Shown piece by piece: positions 45,252 through 56,300 of a stretch of DNA of 64,000 nucleotides. Origin of the DNA: Helicoverpa zea. Lineage: Eukaryota > Arthropoda > Insecta > Lepidoptera > Noctuidae. The first letter of the stretch is position 1, and the number at the start of each line of letters is the position of its first letter. The stretch spans positions 6,326,501 to 6,390,500 of the forward strand of contig NC_061456.1 in NCBI RefSeq assembly GCF_022581195.2, written 5' to 3'. A model generated the notes under the pieces. That model had not been told where the DNA came from. It saw nothing but the letters and a program-made list of their open reading frames with translations, and ran no database searches. A program made the translations under genes and the position numbers.

Positions 45252-48200
45252 GGGCGGCAAGATAGAGCGTTCGGGGTGCCCTGGGATCTGTGGCCCGCAG
45301 GCCGCGACCACATCAACCCTGTCTTTCTCAAGCTTCCGAAACTCCTTCACCACCAATGTCAATTACCTGAAACGAAGGTAAGTTTGCATGTTATCTGTCC
45401 TCTTCCGAAACCTCTGTCTTGATGTACCTATTTGCATGTTGTCTTCTTTCCTAAAATAAAAATAGATTCGAGTTCTGCAATTAACTAAAGTCATTTGGAT
45501 TTATATTTTCGTGATTATGGTGTCAGATTTTCAATCAACTCTTGTAATACTGTTAGGAACAAAGTTAAAATAAGTAGAATCTTTGCGAATCTTTTAGCTA
45601 CTCTACTTTCTGGTATCTGTTGTTAGTTTACTTTGTTAATAAGTTGGTAGAAAAACACATTTTTATATAAAGCTCAGTTTTATAATTTAAGGATAAAACA
45701 AAATTTATGACACCGTAAAAAGCCCGAACCGCTTCACCGCGCTGCTTCCACCCCGGTCGGCACTCGACATGTCCCGCCCAGTGTTGCCCCCTCCGTCCCC
45801 CCCTCCCCGCCCCGCTCCACTTTACATACCGTGTAGCACCACTCATCAGCCGAGACTGTGATTGTATGTGACCACATCACTGCTGCTACTTGTTGGGGCT
45901 GCTGTCTCACAACAAATAACAGTTCTGAACAACCTGCATTCAGTGCATGGCGCTTTCCTCTCGATGTCATTGTCGTGATTCGATGTTGCTGCTTAACAAG
46001 AGCCATTGTTACAGCTAAGGTATCGTTTATTTCTTTAAACATTTATGTGACCTCCGATTAAGTCAGACTAATAGATAAGATAGAACGCTTCTCAGTTCAG
46101 CACTGTAGGAGCCATTTCTAATTAAGATAGCTTTAATGGCAGTTTTCACAGTAATTGGCGAATTATTAAGGTTAGGTGACCATGAGTGGCTACATTGTGT
46201 GTCGGTTTTGTCCTTCCTGTGCGTGTCCCTGTAACTTGGCGCGGCGTGGCGGTGGCGTGCGGCGAGTAGTTCAGTGGAGGCGTTGCGCAGATTCAGCTCG
46301 GGGGACCTGCAGTCCGAGTGCGATGAAGGCGAGGTGGACCCCTACACCGGCCGCCCGGCCACCACCAGTCAGCCGAAACCGCAGAATCAAAGGCCGGCCT
46401 CCCAGGGTAAGAAACAAACTACCCAATAAGTATCTCTTTCAGCGACAACTTTATCCTCAATCGAATACAAGGAAGAGTTTGTGTGTTTAGGACTACCATA
46501 TTTAACGTGACTTGTAATCCGGATTACACAACAGATTACAATGTTTTTAGGACTAGCATCTATCTGATAAATTCGTGGCGATTTGAATGAATAAATGTGT
46601 GTGGTTGAGGTTGCATTTGGTATTTATTTGAATTAGCCACCGGGGGGAGTCTCAGCGGCGCTTCGGGTCCTCCTCCCGCACCGTCTGCGAGTGTAGCCGC
46701 CGCAGCGAACAGTGGCGGGGACCTCTCACTGAACTTGCGAGGAGGATCGCGCGGGACCTCCGCTCCCTCCTCCCCGGCCAAGTCACGCGAGTCTCTCCTG
46801 CAACGAGTACAATCCCTCACTGGCGCCGCAAGAGATCAAGGCGCCAATTTATTAGGTAAAGTATGTTTAAAGCCATCCCCGCAGAGCAGCTTTTACAGAC
46901 GGCTGCCTTGAAATTCGGGTTTAATCTTTATCATAATATATGTCATCTTGTAAAAGAAAATGTGTCTTCAAAGAGTAAAATCGGAATTTATATTGTCTGC
47001 GTAGAATTTGGAATTATCATATCGCTCTTCACGGTAGATTCTGGTTAAGAAATTAATCTTTATTAAAGAGCATTTTTTTCCATCTTTGCTGGAGTGGTTA
47101 ACGTATTTTTTGTCTGGATATTTAAGTTTATGACTCCACATTATATCAATAAGTGTTAACTTAGGGAGCGTGACGTCAGTAGCATCTGTGGGTCGCGGGT
47201 ACAACCGGGACCGATGTGTGACGCTGCTGGTGGTGGATGATCAGAACACCGACTGGTCTAAGTACTTCCGAGGCCGCCGCTTGCCCGGCGAGTGGGACAT
47301 CCGCGTCGAACAAGCCGAGTTTAGAGTGAGTACCGTATACAGATACACTATCTAATCGAATATATCTACTTACAGCCAAGAACATTTTTGGTCTGGCAAA
47401 TGTGATTTTCCTTCCTCTTATGCAAGTCACAAATCTGGATTCCCATGGGCTTTTCATGGGAATCTAGATTTGTGCACAATTAATTGCAATTTGTTCCCCC
47501 TTAGAGATAAAATATAACTGGCAACACATAGGTTTATTACTCGCTTCGCACCACAAGGGATTTCACATACATGTATGTTTATATGTCTATAAGTTCGGAA
47601 ATAATAGAACTTGAAGATATATTTGGAAAGCTATTTGTCTTTCGCCTTCGTGTCTGTCACGCGCAGCCTCCATTCAAAAGTATTGATTGACTGACGGTGC
47701 CAGATGGCAAGTTCATAGGTTTTTACCGTTTTAAGCTCCGACTTTATTGGGGAACAAATGCGTCGTGACATCATTCCGTCCCCTTGTGAATAAGGCGTAT
47801 TATTTGTCTAGAGCTATTTTTAACTGCTCGAAATAATTGGCGTTTGATCATGTTTATTACTAAAACATATTCTACTAGGTTCCTACATATTGTCAGTTAC
47901 AGTCAGGTAGTAGCAGTAGTAAATTTTATCCATAAAGTGTTCAACATGTGTACCCAAAATCCAGCCGGCATAGCACCTGAAATTCCATTCAATTATGTAC
48001 CCTCGCTACTAAATAGGTGTTGTAGAACAAACTATTGTAATATTCAGGCGCACACTGCCCGTGTCCACGTCAATGTGTACAGAGCCTCAGTGAACTTGTT
48101 AATTATTACGAACATTCTGTAACCCGCCCTCGTGATGTCTTTTTTCATACCGAATTAACTAGGCCTTTATGTCTATGCCCTGACCTTTCTTCAGAAAAAT

Positions 48201-49575
48201 GTGATTCCTGCTGTTTTCTTTTACGTTTTTGTCTTGGAAGACTCTCGAACTCAAGCAAGAGATGGATTTACATGTCGTTAATATTCAATTCTATTACACA
48301 GCGAGTTCATGCATAAATGGCTCATTTGAAGACTTTATTCCAAATTAGGTTCACGTAACTACATAAAATATTCCATTAAATTCAAGAAAGGCACTTCAGA
48401 TACTACTTTATAAAGTGATTCTTCGAGGTATACAGGTTTAGGGACGAAGGTTGAAGCTTAAGTTAAAAGGGATAATGAAATCAACCCGTTCCTTTATTAC
48501 ACAAGTCACAAGTTGTATAAGTTTTACCGTTCCCTGCACAGGAATTGACCGTGACGGCCAATTCTGACGGAGCCAACGTATCTATGGCCGTTTATCGCAG
48601 CGGCACCAAAGTCACTAGATGCTTCAAGTAAGTGTAATTTTCTCATTTTCATACTAATTTGTAATATTTTCTTGCCACATTCTATTCAGAAACGAGACTC
48701 CGCTAAGTTAATAACGTAATTAAGAGAGCTCTAAGCTGGCTTTAAACTCATTTAGAAATCTAGGAGAAATATGGACTACACAGGGTGTTTGTTGGAGAAA
48801 CATTATTGTTATTAAAGTTCTAATGGTGGATTAATAATGAGATTTATTATCTGGAGAAACAATCTAATTAGTCCCTATTGGGTTGTAAAGGTATTATAAG
48901 TTCGTCGATGAGTTAATCCACCGCAAAACAAGCACATTAACTAAACCCTATTTATAGATAAAACGTCGGTGACTCAAACTGTGTATGAAACCATAAAATA
49001 TAAATGGAAGTTTGTAACAACTTTTGTTTGTGTTGCCGTGCTATGATTGAAGTGTGGGCGCTTTATTATTTACATAATCATAGACAACCCATAACTTAGT
49101 TTGTTCAAACTTATGTAAACTACTTCCTTACACGACTGAAGTAAAGAAAAACATTTGGAAACGAAGTTTCCACTGAATATTAGTGCTACATAAATATTCA
49201 AATCCCAGTGAGGGCTATTTCTAGAGTATTAAAATATTAAAATAATTGACACAACTTTATCCTGTTAGGCCGGATTTCGTGTTGGTGAGGCAAAACGTTC
49301 GCGATGCGGGGGCCGACCATCGGGCCCTACTTCTGGGCCTCAAGTTTGGAGGCGTACCTTCCATCAACAGCCTCAACTCCATCTACCACTTCCAGGTATT
49401 TTATCATTTAGTTTCATTCAGTAATTTACTGTAGTTAGAGTGGTTTAACTTAATGGTTGTGTTTGCTTAGGATCGCCCTTGGGTGTTCGGCCATCTTCTT
49501 CAACTACAACGGCGCCTTGGCAGGGAGAACTTCCCTCTCATCGAGCAGACCTACTATCATAACCACACCGATATG
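45252..49575 (+). CDS. Syn: Synapsin, 5' half (exons run past window)
   Basis: Exons: 45252-45377, 46291-46406, 46637-46855, 47165-47325, 48542-48627, 49269-49395, 49471-49575; all phases agree. Synapsin is a neuronal phosphoprotein that tethers synaptic vesicles and binds ATP. Visible parts: the N-terminal FTTNVNYLKRRFSSGDL with PKA site RRFS; a low-complexity linker; the insect-conserved SPAKSRESLLQRVQSLTGAA; and the start of the C domain (TLLVVDDQNTDWSKYF, EWDIRVEQAEF, KPDFVLVRQNVRDAG, GGVPSINSLNSIYHFQ, WVFGHLLQLQRRLGRENFPL). The ATP-grasp remainder and the tail are absent and must follow 64000. No in-frame ATG exists in the first exon. A CTG at 45319 with A at -3 could start translation, as reported for Drosophila synapsin, giving 291 residues in the window. 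An upstream coding exon is the alternative. TIMP lies beyond the last exon on the other strand. Confidence 0.95.
47428..47474. repeat. Short hairpin in synapsin intron
   Basis: CACAAATCTGGATTCCCATG (47428-47447) pairs with 47455-47474 with one mismatch across a 7-base loop. It lies about 100 bases after the exon ending at 47325. It may be a folded RNA element or the remnant of a small repeat. Confidence 0.6.
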
Positions 49576-51040
49576 GTAAGTACATAGATTGTTTGTGTTT
49601 AATATAACAACTGTTCCGCGCTGCCTACTTTACCTATTCTATTAAGGCCTAATATAGGTGCGGATTGGCAACAATATGCAATCAAATCATTTATTAAGAG
49701 TATGTACGTGTATACAACTTTTTCTCTTAGATATCTTCGTTGAAAGTTTGCGCACATCTTTATGATCCATAAAAATACAATATCAACATGTGACGGCGTC
49801 GCAGGCTTGCCGTTAAACTTTTATTAGGCTTCTGACAAAGAGGTTGTACAACTAAAATATGAAACTAAAAATTCCGTTTGAATTTCTTTATTTTAACCTA
49901 TATATCACTATAATTAGTTAATTTACAATCATTAACTTACAAATAAATAATACAAAAATAACGTTATAACTATTTTTGTCTTAGAAGACAAAACAACAAT
50001 TTAGAAGCGTCCAAAAGAAAAATCACAAAGTAACAATTTTTAAATAGTTTTAAACAATAAATTCGTCTCACTGCCAATAGGGCTAATTGAACTTCATATT
50101 TCACACACACAACAGACACCTATATAACTTAACGTCGAAATGAGTCTAGTGTTACATAATTAATGTTTGGTTTAGTATAACAGCTGCTTTGTTTGCGTAC
50201 AATTAGCGATGGGTGTGAATGAATTTGTAATTTTTCACGAGGACGACGTAATGAGATGTTGATAAGGTACATTTTAAAGTGAACTTGTGCATCGAAGAGG
50301 GTGAATCAAGTCATGGTGCTATTGGAGCCCGTCGCTTGCAGGCACCTCGTGAGAGCGGGGGCCCTGTAACACAAACACCAGCGGTGAGTGACGAACTGCA
50401 GCGCGAGGCACCGTGCCCACATCAAACGCCCGCTGTTTACGCCTGGAACTTGTTCCCCATAATACAAACGAACAGTGACAATTTAAATGTTATCCCATCT
50501 TAATATTGTTTGAAATGAGAAACCTACTGCTTCACACTGTGAATTGCTCGACTGTTTATATAACCGTGAATGGGAGCATAAAATCGTTCTTCGCATGAGT
50601 AATCTGGTTTGGCACACCGAGTGCGAATTAGTAATGGGCTTCAAGGTTGTCTATGAATTTTATTGTTTATGATTCCTTTGCCGTCGTAATTAGGGATTTT
50701 TAGGTATTGTATTCTGAAGGTTTGTTATTATTTACTTATGGCTGACTTAAGTAGGTATAATTATAGGGGCATACAGTGATGTTTGAAAGCAACTGTTTCT
50801 GTAGTTTTCAGTGTGTGTACGTGTAAGCTGTCACATACATACTGGTTTATGGGTTAAAACCTGTATGTATGTGACAGCTTTCACGTAGTACACACACTGA
50901 AAACTACAGACTACGCTTGGGTTTTCCATAATATTCTATTATAACAATTTGTCAACATCATGTTGCCAGATAAGGATGACACTCATATCAATAGGTGTCA
51001 TTAGCAATGTAAAAATATATTATAATTTAATAAACAATAT
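49576..51040. other. Synapsin intron between last visible exon and TIMP 3' end
   Basis: AT-rich sequence with a hairpin at 50799-50909. It must contain the TIMP 3' UTR on the minus strand; candidate signals there are ATTAAA (51031-51026) and AATAAA (50664-50659). A GC-richer patch near 50320-50450 has an open frame without a recognised domain. Confidence 0.6.
50799..50909. repeat. Long near-perfect hairpin downstream of TIMP
   Basis: The 111-bp palindrome has a left arm starting CTGTAGTTTTCAGTGTGTGT and a right arm ending with its complement; AGCTGTCACATACATAC pairs with GTATGTATGTGACAGCT near the loop. Arms are about 46 bases, with a small mismatch patch in mid-stem and a loop of about 18 bases. 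It starts 131 bases past the TIMP stop, so it may be within the TIMP 3' UTR. It could be a microRNA-like precursor, a foldback MITE or a 3' UTR structure. Confidence 0.75.
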
Positions 51041-53391
51041 TTACCTAGTCCAGTGGCACCGGCGTTTGCGGTCGTGTAGACAGATGCCGTGTCGCTCGTA
51101 GCACTCGTCGAAGGCCGTCACGCAAGAGTTCGGTGATTTTGTTTGCCGCCGATTCATGTGCACCTGCCATTACCATACTATTAGTCTCGACATACTAGAC
51201 TCGTCATTATCATTTTTATCCTACATGTGCTACTAACGAAATAAAAGCGAAAAGTGCGGCTACGAGAATGCCGTAGCATTTTTCGTAGCGTTTCTATTTA
51301 TTGCCCGCAACGTAGGCCTAGAAAGTATCGAATATTATGTGACACCCAAAATAAACATAGCATTTAACTAGCTAACATGACCCCAGAATATCAATATAAA
51401 GTAGGCAGAGCAATATATGTCATGCTAAGAAAAATATTCATCCGCTCAACTCATTAATAATATGTTTGGGAAAACGAGTTGAGAAGAAAATAGGAAATTG
51501 GACCGCATACGGAGAAACGAATATTTTTGCATATATTTGGGTGTCATTGATATGTGGCAATCGGCTACAATCTCGAACTTTTTGGCTTGGCTTGCAGTTT
51601 TAAACTAAAACCAAATGTTATTCAAAGTTTGTAGCAAGCACGTAGTTTCGCGAACTGAAATCTTTTAAGAATTTCTATTCCAATCACAGTTTCAACCTCT
51701 TTATTTTAGAACTGCTCACGAATATTTTGTTCCAAATTATAATATTTTTACTATCAAGAAAATTAATCAATAGCTTACTTTGCAAGTGCAACCCTGTTTG
51801 TAGAGGAGTCGGAATCCTTTCCTCTGACGAGGTGTGACGTCACGCCATTTTTTGACGAAACTGCACAAATGCATGTGAGCTTCTAAATGTATTACTCGAC
51901 CTGCAACATGAAAAGGGGCTCTATCATACATCTGTAGTTCTGTGGAAGGTGCGGTAATAACCCGTCAACGTCGCCTCCTCATAAATCTTCCGCATACACA
52001 AGACTGTAACGAAATAATAAATGAATTTTCTTTATTCTAGAACATCGTAACTCAAAGTTTACACGAACAATCCTCTTTTACGTCTATAGCAAGCTCATTT
52101 GAAATTCGAACCATTTTTCAATGAATAAATTATCCGCACAAATAGTTACGACATTTCAGGAATAGAATTGTCAGAAAAGAAATTAGGTTTCATAAAGCCC
52201 ATTCAAAGAATACTTGCTTTTGTACAGTTGACATAATAAATGTTAGCTAGACTGCTAATTCGATTGCTTAATGTACTTAAAGTCTTGAATAGACGTGTCT
52301 GCAATTGCTTATCGCTATACAAAGTCAAATCCTATTGAAGCAGGCAAGTGCTAGATATTTATCCAAATGTCTGCCTTGGCCTTCTTGGGTTTTTATAAGA
52401 TTACTGTCGGCTTAAAATTCTCGCAAGTATTTTTGCATAACATCCGCTTGGAATTCTATTTAGTCGAATTGAATTAGAATATGGTACAGAACGAGGTAAT
52501 AAATTATCTAAATGTTTCCTGGTCTGTGCGCCAGGGCCTCGTCCTCGAGCATTATCAGCATTTTACGTTATAGCAATATCGATCCTTGAGCTTAGTTCAG
52601 GTAAACCGGCAGTGGGTGAACGGAATTCATCCTTTAAGTTGCTCGGACATTCGTTTTACCCGAACAACATCAAAATCGTATTAGATACATGTGAGATATT
52701 CACCTGTAATAACATAGGTCTCCCTCGGCTGTAGGTCCACTCCACACAAAGATTCTTGGGACGGCGATAATAAGCGGCCGGATTGTAGGGCCACCTTCGC
52801 TTTCGGCGTCGCCTGTAATACAATACCATTTTCTTTAGCTTACCGAGTACATACTTATGCTAGTTTTCTAATGTTTCATTGCATTAAAGTAGGTACGTTT
52901 GTTCAAAATGAAGTCATTGTGTTCGATCGAATAATCACAGTTACTTAGATAAAAATGAAACGATTTTGTAATTAATTCTATTTACTTGGTCATATGGTTT
53001 TTTACTCACTTTGTAAGTGTTTCGAATCTTCAGTTTATATGCGTCGTAAAAATCTTTGCCTCGAAATGTTTTTTGTACTCTTCCAACGATCACTGAAATA
53101 GAAGCAACATTTTAATTATTTCTCAAGTAACTTACACTACACAGTCAATTAATTAATCACCACTCGAGGCGAAATTGAATCCTTGAATTAAGTTTTCCAA
53201 TATTTCTTTACATTTTGAAGGGCATTCTCCAGCCAATGGATAAAATTATTTTATGAATGTTTGTTTAAGCCATGCTTACCAAAATCGCTGTTACAAAAGT
53301 GCGTCTGTGGATGTGCGGGCATGCACGAGCAGGCGTCGGCGACGCGATAGCACGCGGCCACCAGCGCCAGCGCCAACCACCTCGTCAGCAT
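51041..53391 (-). CDS. Timp: Tissue inhibitor of metalloproteinases (TIMP), five exons
   Basis: Exons in transcript order: 53391-53280, 53092-53010, 52812-52704, 51900-51779, 51163-51041 (ending TGGACTAGGTAA). They total 549 bp, 182 residues, with all phases consistent. A 20-residue signal peptide ends ADA, exposing the N-terminal Cys of CSCMPAHPQTHFC; that cysteine's amino group chelates the protease zinc in TIMPs. The six N-domain cysteines are present (C, C, C, SLCG, HLCSF, GCTC). The C-terminal subdomain follows (NSCVTAFDECYERHGICL...RRCHW). I count 11 cysteines in the mature chain against 12 in vertebrate TIMPs. The protein is secreted and blocks matrix metalloproteinases and ADAMs. The gene lies antisense within what should be a synapsin intron, the arrangement known from Drosophila and vertebrates. 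A possible acceptor just before the ATG (TTGTTCTAG) suggests an upstream untranslated exon. Confidence 0.95.
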
Positions 53392-56300
53392 GCTATATCT
53401 GATGATCTAGAACAAACCATACCAGTTGTAGGCGTGTCATACATCACCCCTCCTTATATGTAAGAATACGTTACACACCACGCATATTTTTTCAATTCCA
53501 ATATGTTAAACTTCCAAGGAATCCCATTGTTTCCAAGCACCCATTGATCAAGCAAATTAAATGATAAATACGATCAGATCGACAGTAACAACACAATACG
53601 ACATTTTGTGATTCCTGCCGCTGATGTACATTTGTCATGCTGTAATTAGTAACGAGCCGTCTCGAATTCCACAAAGTTTGCTGTGCTGTAATTATCGTAC
53701 CGCACTCGTAAAACAAGATGTAAAAGAACTCTTACAGACTTTAATAACTGTAATTGAATCATAATTTCATAAATGAGCCCCAAAATAAAACTTTACGTAT
53801 TTTCCTCAGCCTCAGATATTTTCAGACAATTTGTTTTGACCCTATCTGTCCTTTGGCAACCTCACAGACTTTTTATTGCCGATAACGTTACTTTATTTTC
53901 TTGTTTTTCCGATACCGGCTTTTGTTAGAAACAGTAAATATTTATTTTCATTTTGTGTATAACGATTAATTCGCTCATTGATCATAAATACTCGTAGCAT
54001 CACGTTGCATTAATATTACCTTCAGGAATGTTTCAATACATCATCTATAATGAAACCTGAAGCTATCAGTTCATTACAGAAAAGGTTCGAAGTCCGAGTA
54101 ATATATTCTCAATCAAGTATCTTATGACATGCCATTACATTCTATTGATCGATATTCTAATAAATTAAATAGAAAGCTGTTTGGGAATCAACTAATCTAA
54201 TGTTATAAGTGATATAAGACTTCACACTTTAAATTAATTACGTTTGCGAAGGAGCCCATCAATTTGTATCGCGGGCGCGGCGAGGCGAGAGCATGTTACG
54301 GATAATTTATTAGCTTAACCACCTCTGGGCTACTGCGCGATGATGCTTGTGAGTCTTGTGACCTACATCACGAGCGAGCCTTGTTTTTGTTCCATTGATA
54401 CTTTGTTGTTCTATAACGTGGCGATAAACTTTTATTACCGTACCTCTATTTTTTGCATTCCCGAGAATAAACGTCGCGGCGCGGCGCCGCCATGTCATAA
54501 CCTCGTGTTCATTGTTACTTTGTATGAGAATTGTTAAAGCTTAACCAACTCAGGCTAGAGCGATGTCTCTAGGGATATTGTAACAAGAGAAGTTCTTTTA
54601 TAAATCGTTGACGTTAATCCATTTTGGTCCCATTCGCTCACGCCCTATTCTATTAGTATCTAGTAAGAGGATTAAGCTAGTTTTACATTTGAAAGTTATT
54701 GAACCGTCTTCAAATGCAATGATTTCATTTAAGACTACATACACAATGTATCTAAGTAAGAGTATTTATTGTAGTTTAAGATAATGACTCCTAAATATAT
54801 AGCTTATTGAGTTATTAGGCTTAGCCGGGAACAATGAGAGAGCTATTACGAGCCCTGCGTGGGAGGTTGACTCGTCGCAGGCATACGGAAATGCGCTAGA
54901 GTTGATTGCCTTTACATCACGCAATCTAACTTTTATATCCACCTTGACAATTGTTTACATTTTAAAATATCAAAATTAAAACACAAATTAAACGATTACC
55001 ACGCAGGTATGTTAATCATTTGTTAAATGGTTAATAAAAATGACAGCTTTTATTTATAAGATAGCGGTTATCCAATTAACAATTTATTTATGGTAATAAA
55101 AGGCACAAATTGGACTATAGTTATGAGTTTTGGAACAACGATAATAATTAGTTCATATAAATTATTCAGGGCCAGTTCTGTTTTAAAAATGTTGACTTTT
55201 TGTTTATTTTTCCGACCTTGAGATGTGATGAAAATATCTGTAAGATTATAATTATAATTATAGGATAATAAGGATAATAGGACTCGCAGAAATGATTAAT
55301 GTAATTCTAATCATCATCGTTAACATTCAATTACTCATTAGTGATTCTTTGTGACATGTCTACAGAACATGATTAGAATAGAACCGTGTGTAATTTCTCA
55401 AGACATTTTCCTGTACCGGTTGCACCTGTCAATCAATGGGGTAATTAAAAATATTCGTTACAGTTTACCTTATAATATTGTCACTTAATTTTAGTTTTCA
55501 TTTGATGCAGAAATATTTATTTAAATTAGATTTAACAGTCCACTTACATAGGCGCGAAGTTAAATTACAGAATCCGCGCTGTGCTCCAGTCGGCAGTATC
55601 CTTACGATTGCGTTTATACACGTGGGCCGTACCTTTTGTACCCCTACGATGAGTGCGGTATAATCCTGCTTTGTACACAGAATTCGGATAAAAATCACAA
55701 TGCGGAAATTTTATGGGTGCATTCCCATAGTCGCACCCGTGGTTCCGACCGCGGCCCGCTGCAACAATACCTCGTTTGTCAGGGTTCGTCGAGAAACCTG
55801 AGGTGAATGTTGACGTTAGTGTTTATACTTGTTTACCGGCATCTAACATAAAGCGCGCTGTGGGCACGTTTGTTAAAGTATTCAAATCAAATTATATTGG
55901 TTCCCATGTGCCAGAAACTTTGATTGTATGACCCGACAATAGAACACCCTATTGCGGTTAAATTACTTTTTTGAAGTCTTTTATTATTACCGAAGCGTTG
56001 CATGTGGGAGTGAGTCGAGAACTGCAATAGGATAATTGTAAAGTTTTTTCTTTAGCATCTAATTATTGAGTTTGTAAACATTTTAAGAACTGTTGTTAAT
56101 CGTTGATGACCTAATGATGCTATCAGGATTTATTGATCTTAATTCTACCATCAAGTTTATCGTGTATTTTATTATTTTCACATGCAGTTAATATGTTTCG
56201 TTGCGTGCATTTCTTGCGGGAATATTTAAGTATTGGTGTTTATCACGTATCATGGCTGTTTATTGCACAGTAAAATGTCTGTTTTCTAATATTGCTAGGT

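Noticed and set aside
46560..46820. Minus-strand open frame of 86 codons
   Set aside because: Antisense to the low-complexity synapsin exon 46637-46855, which joins in phase on both sides.
53272..53463. Plus-strand open frame of 63 codons
   Set aside because: Antisense to TIMP exon 1, with no domain of its own.
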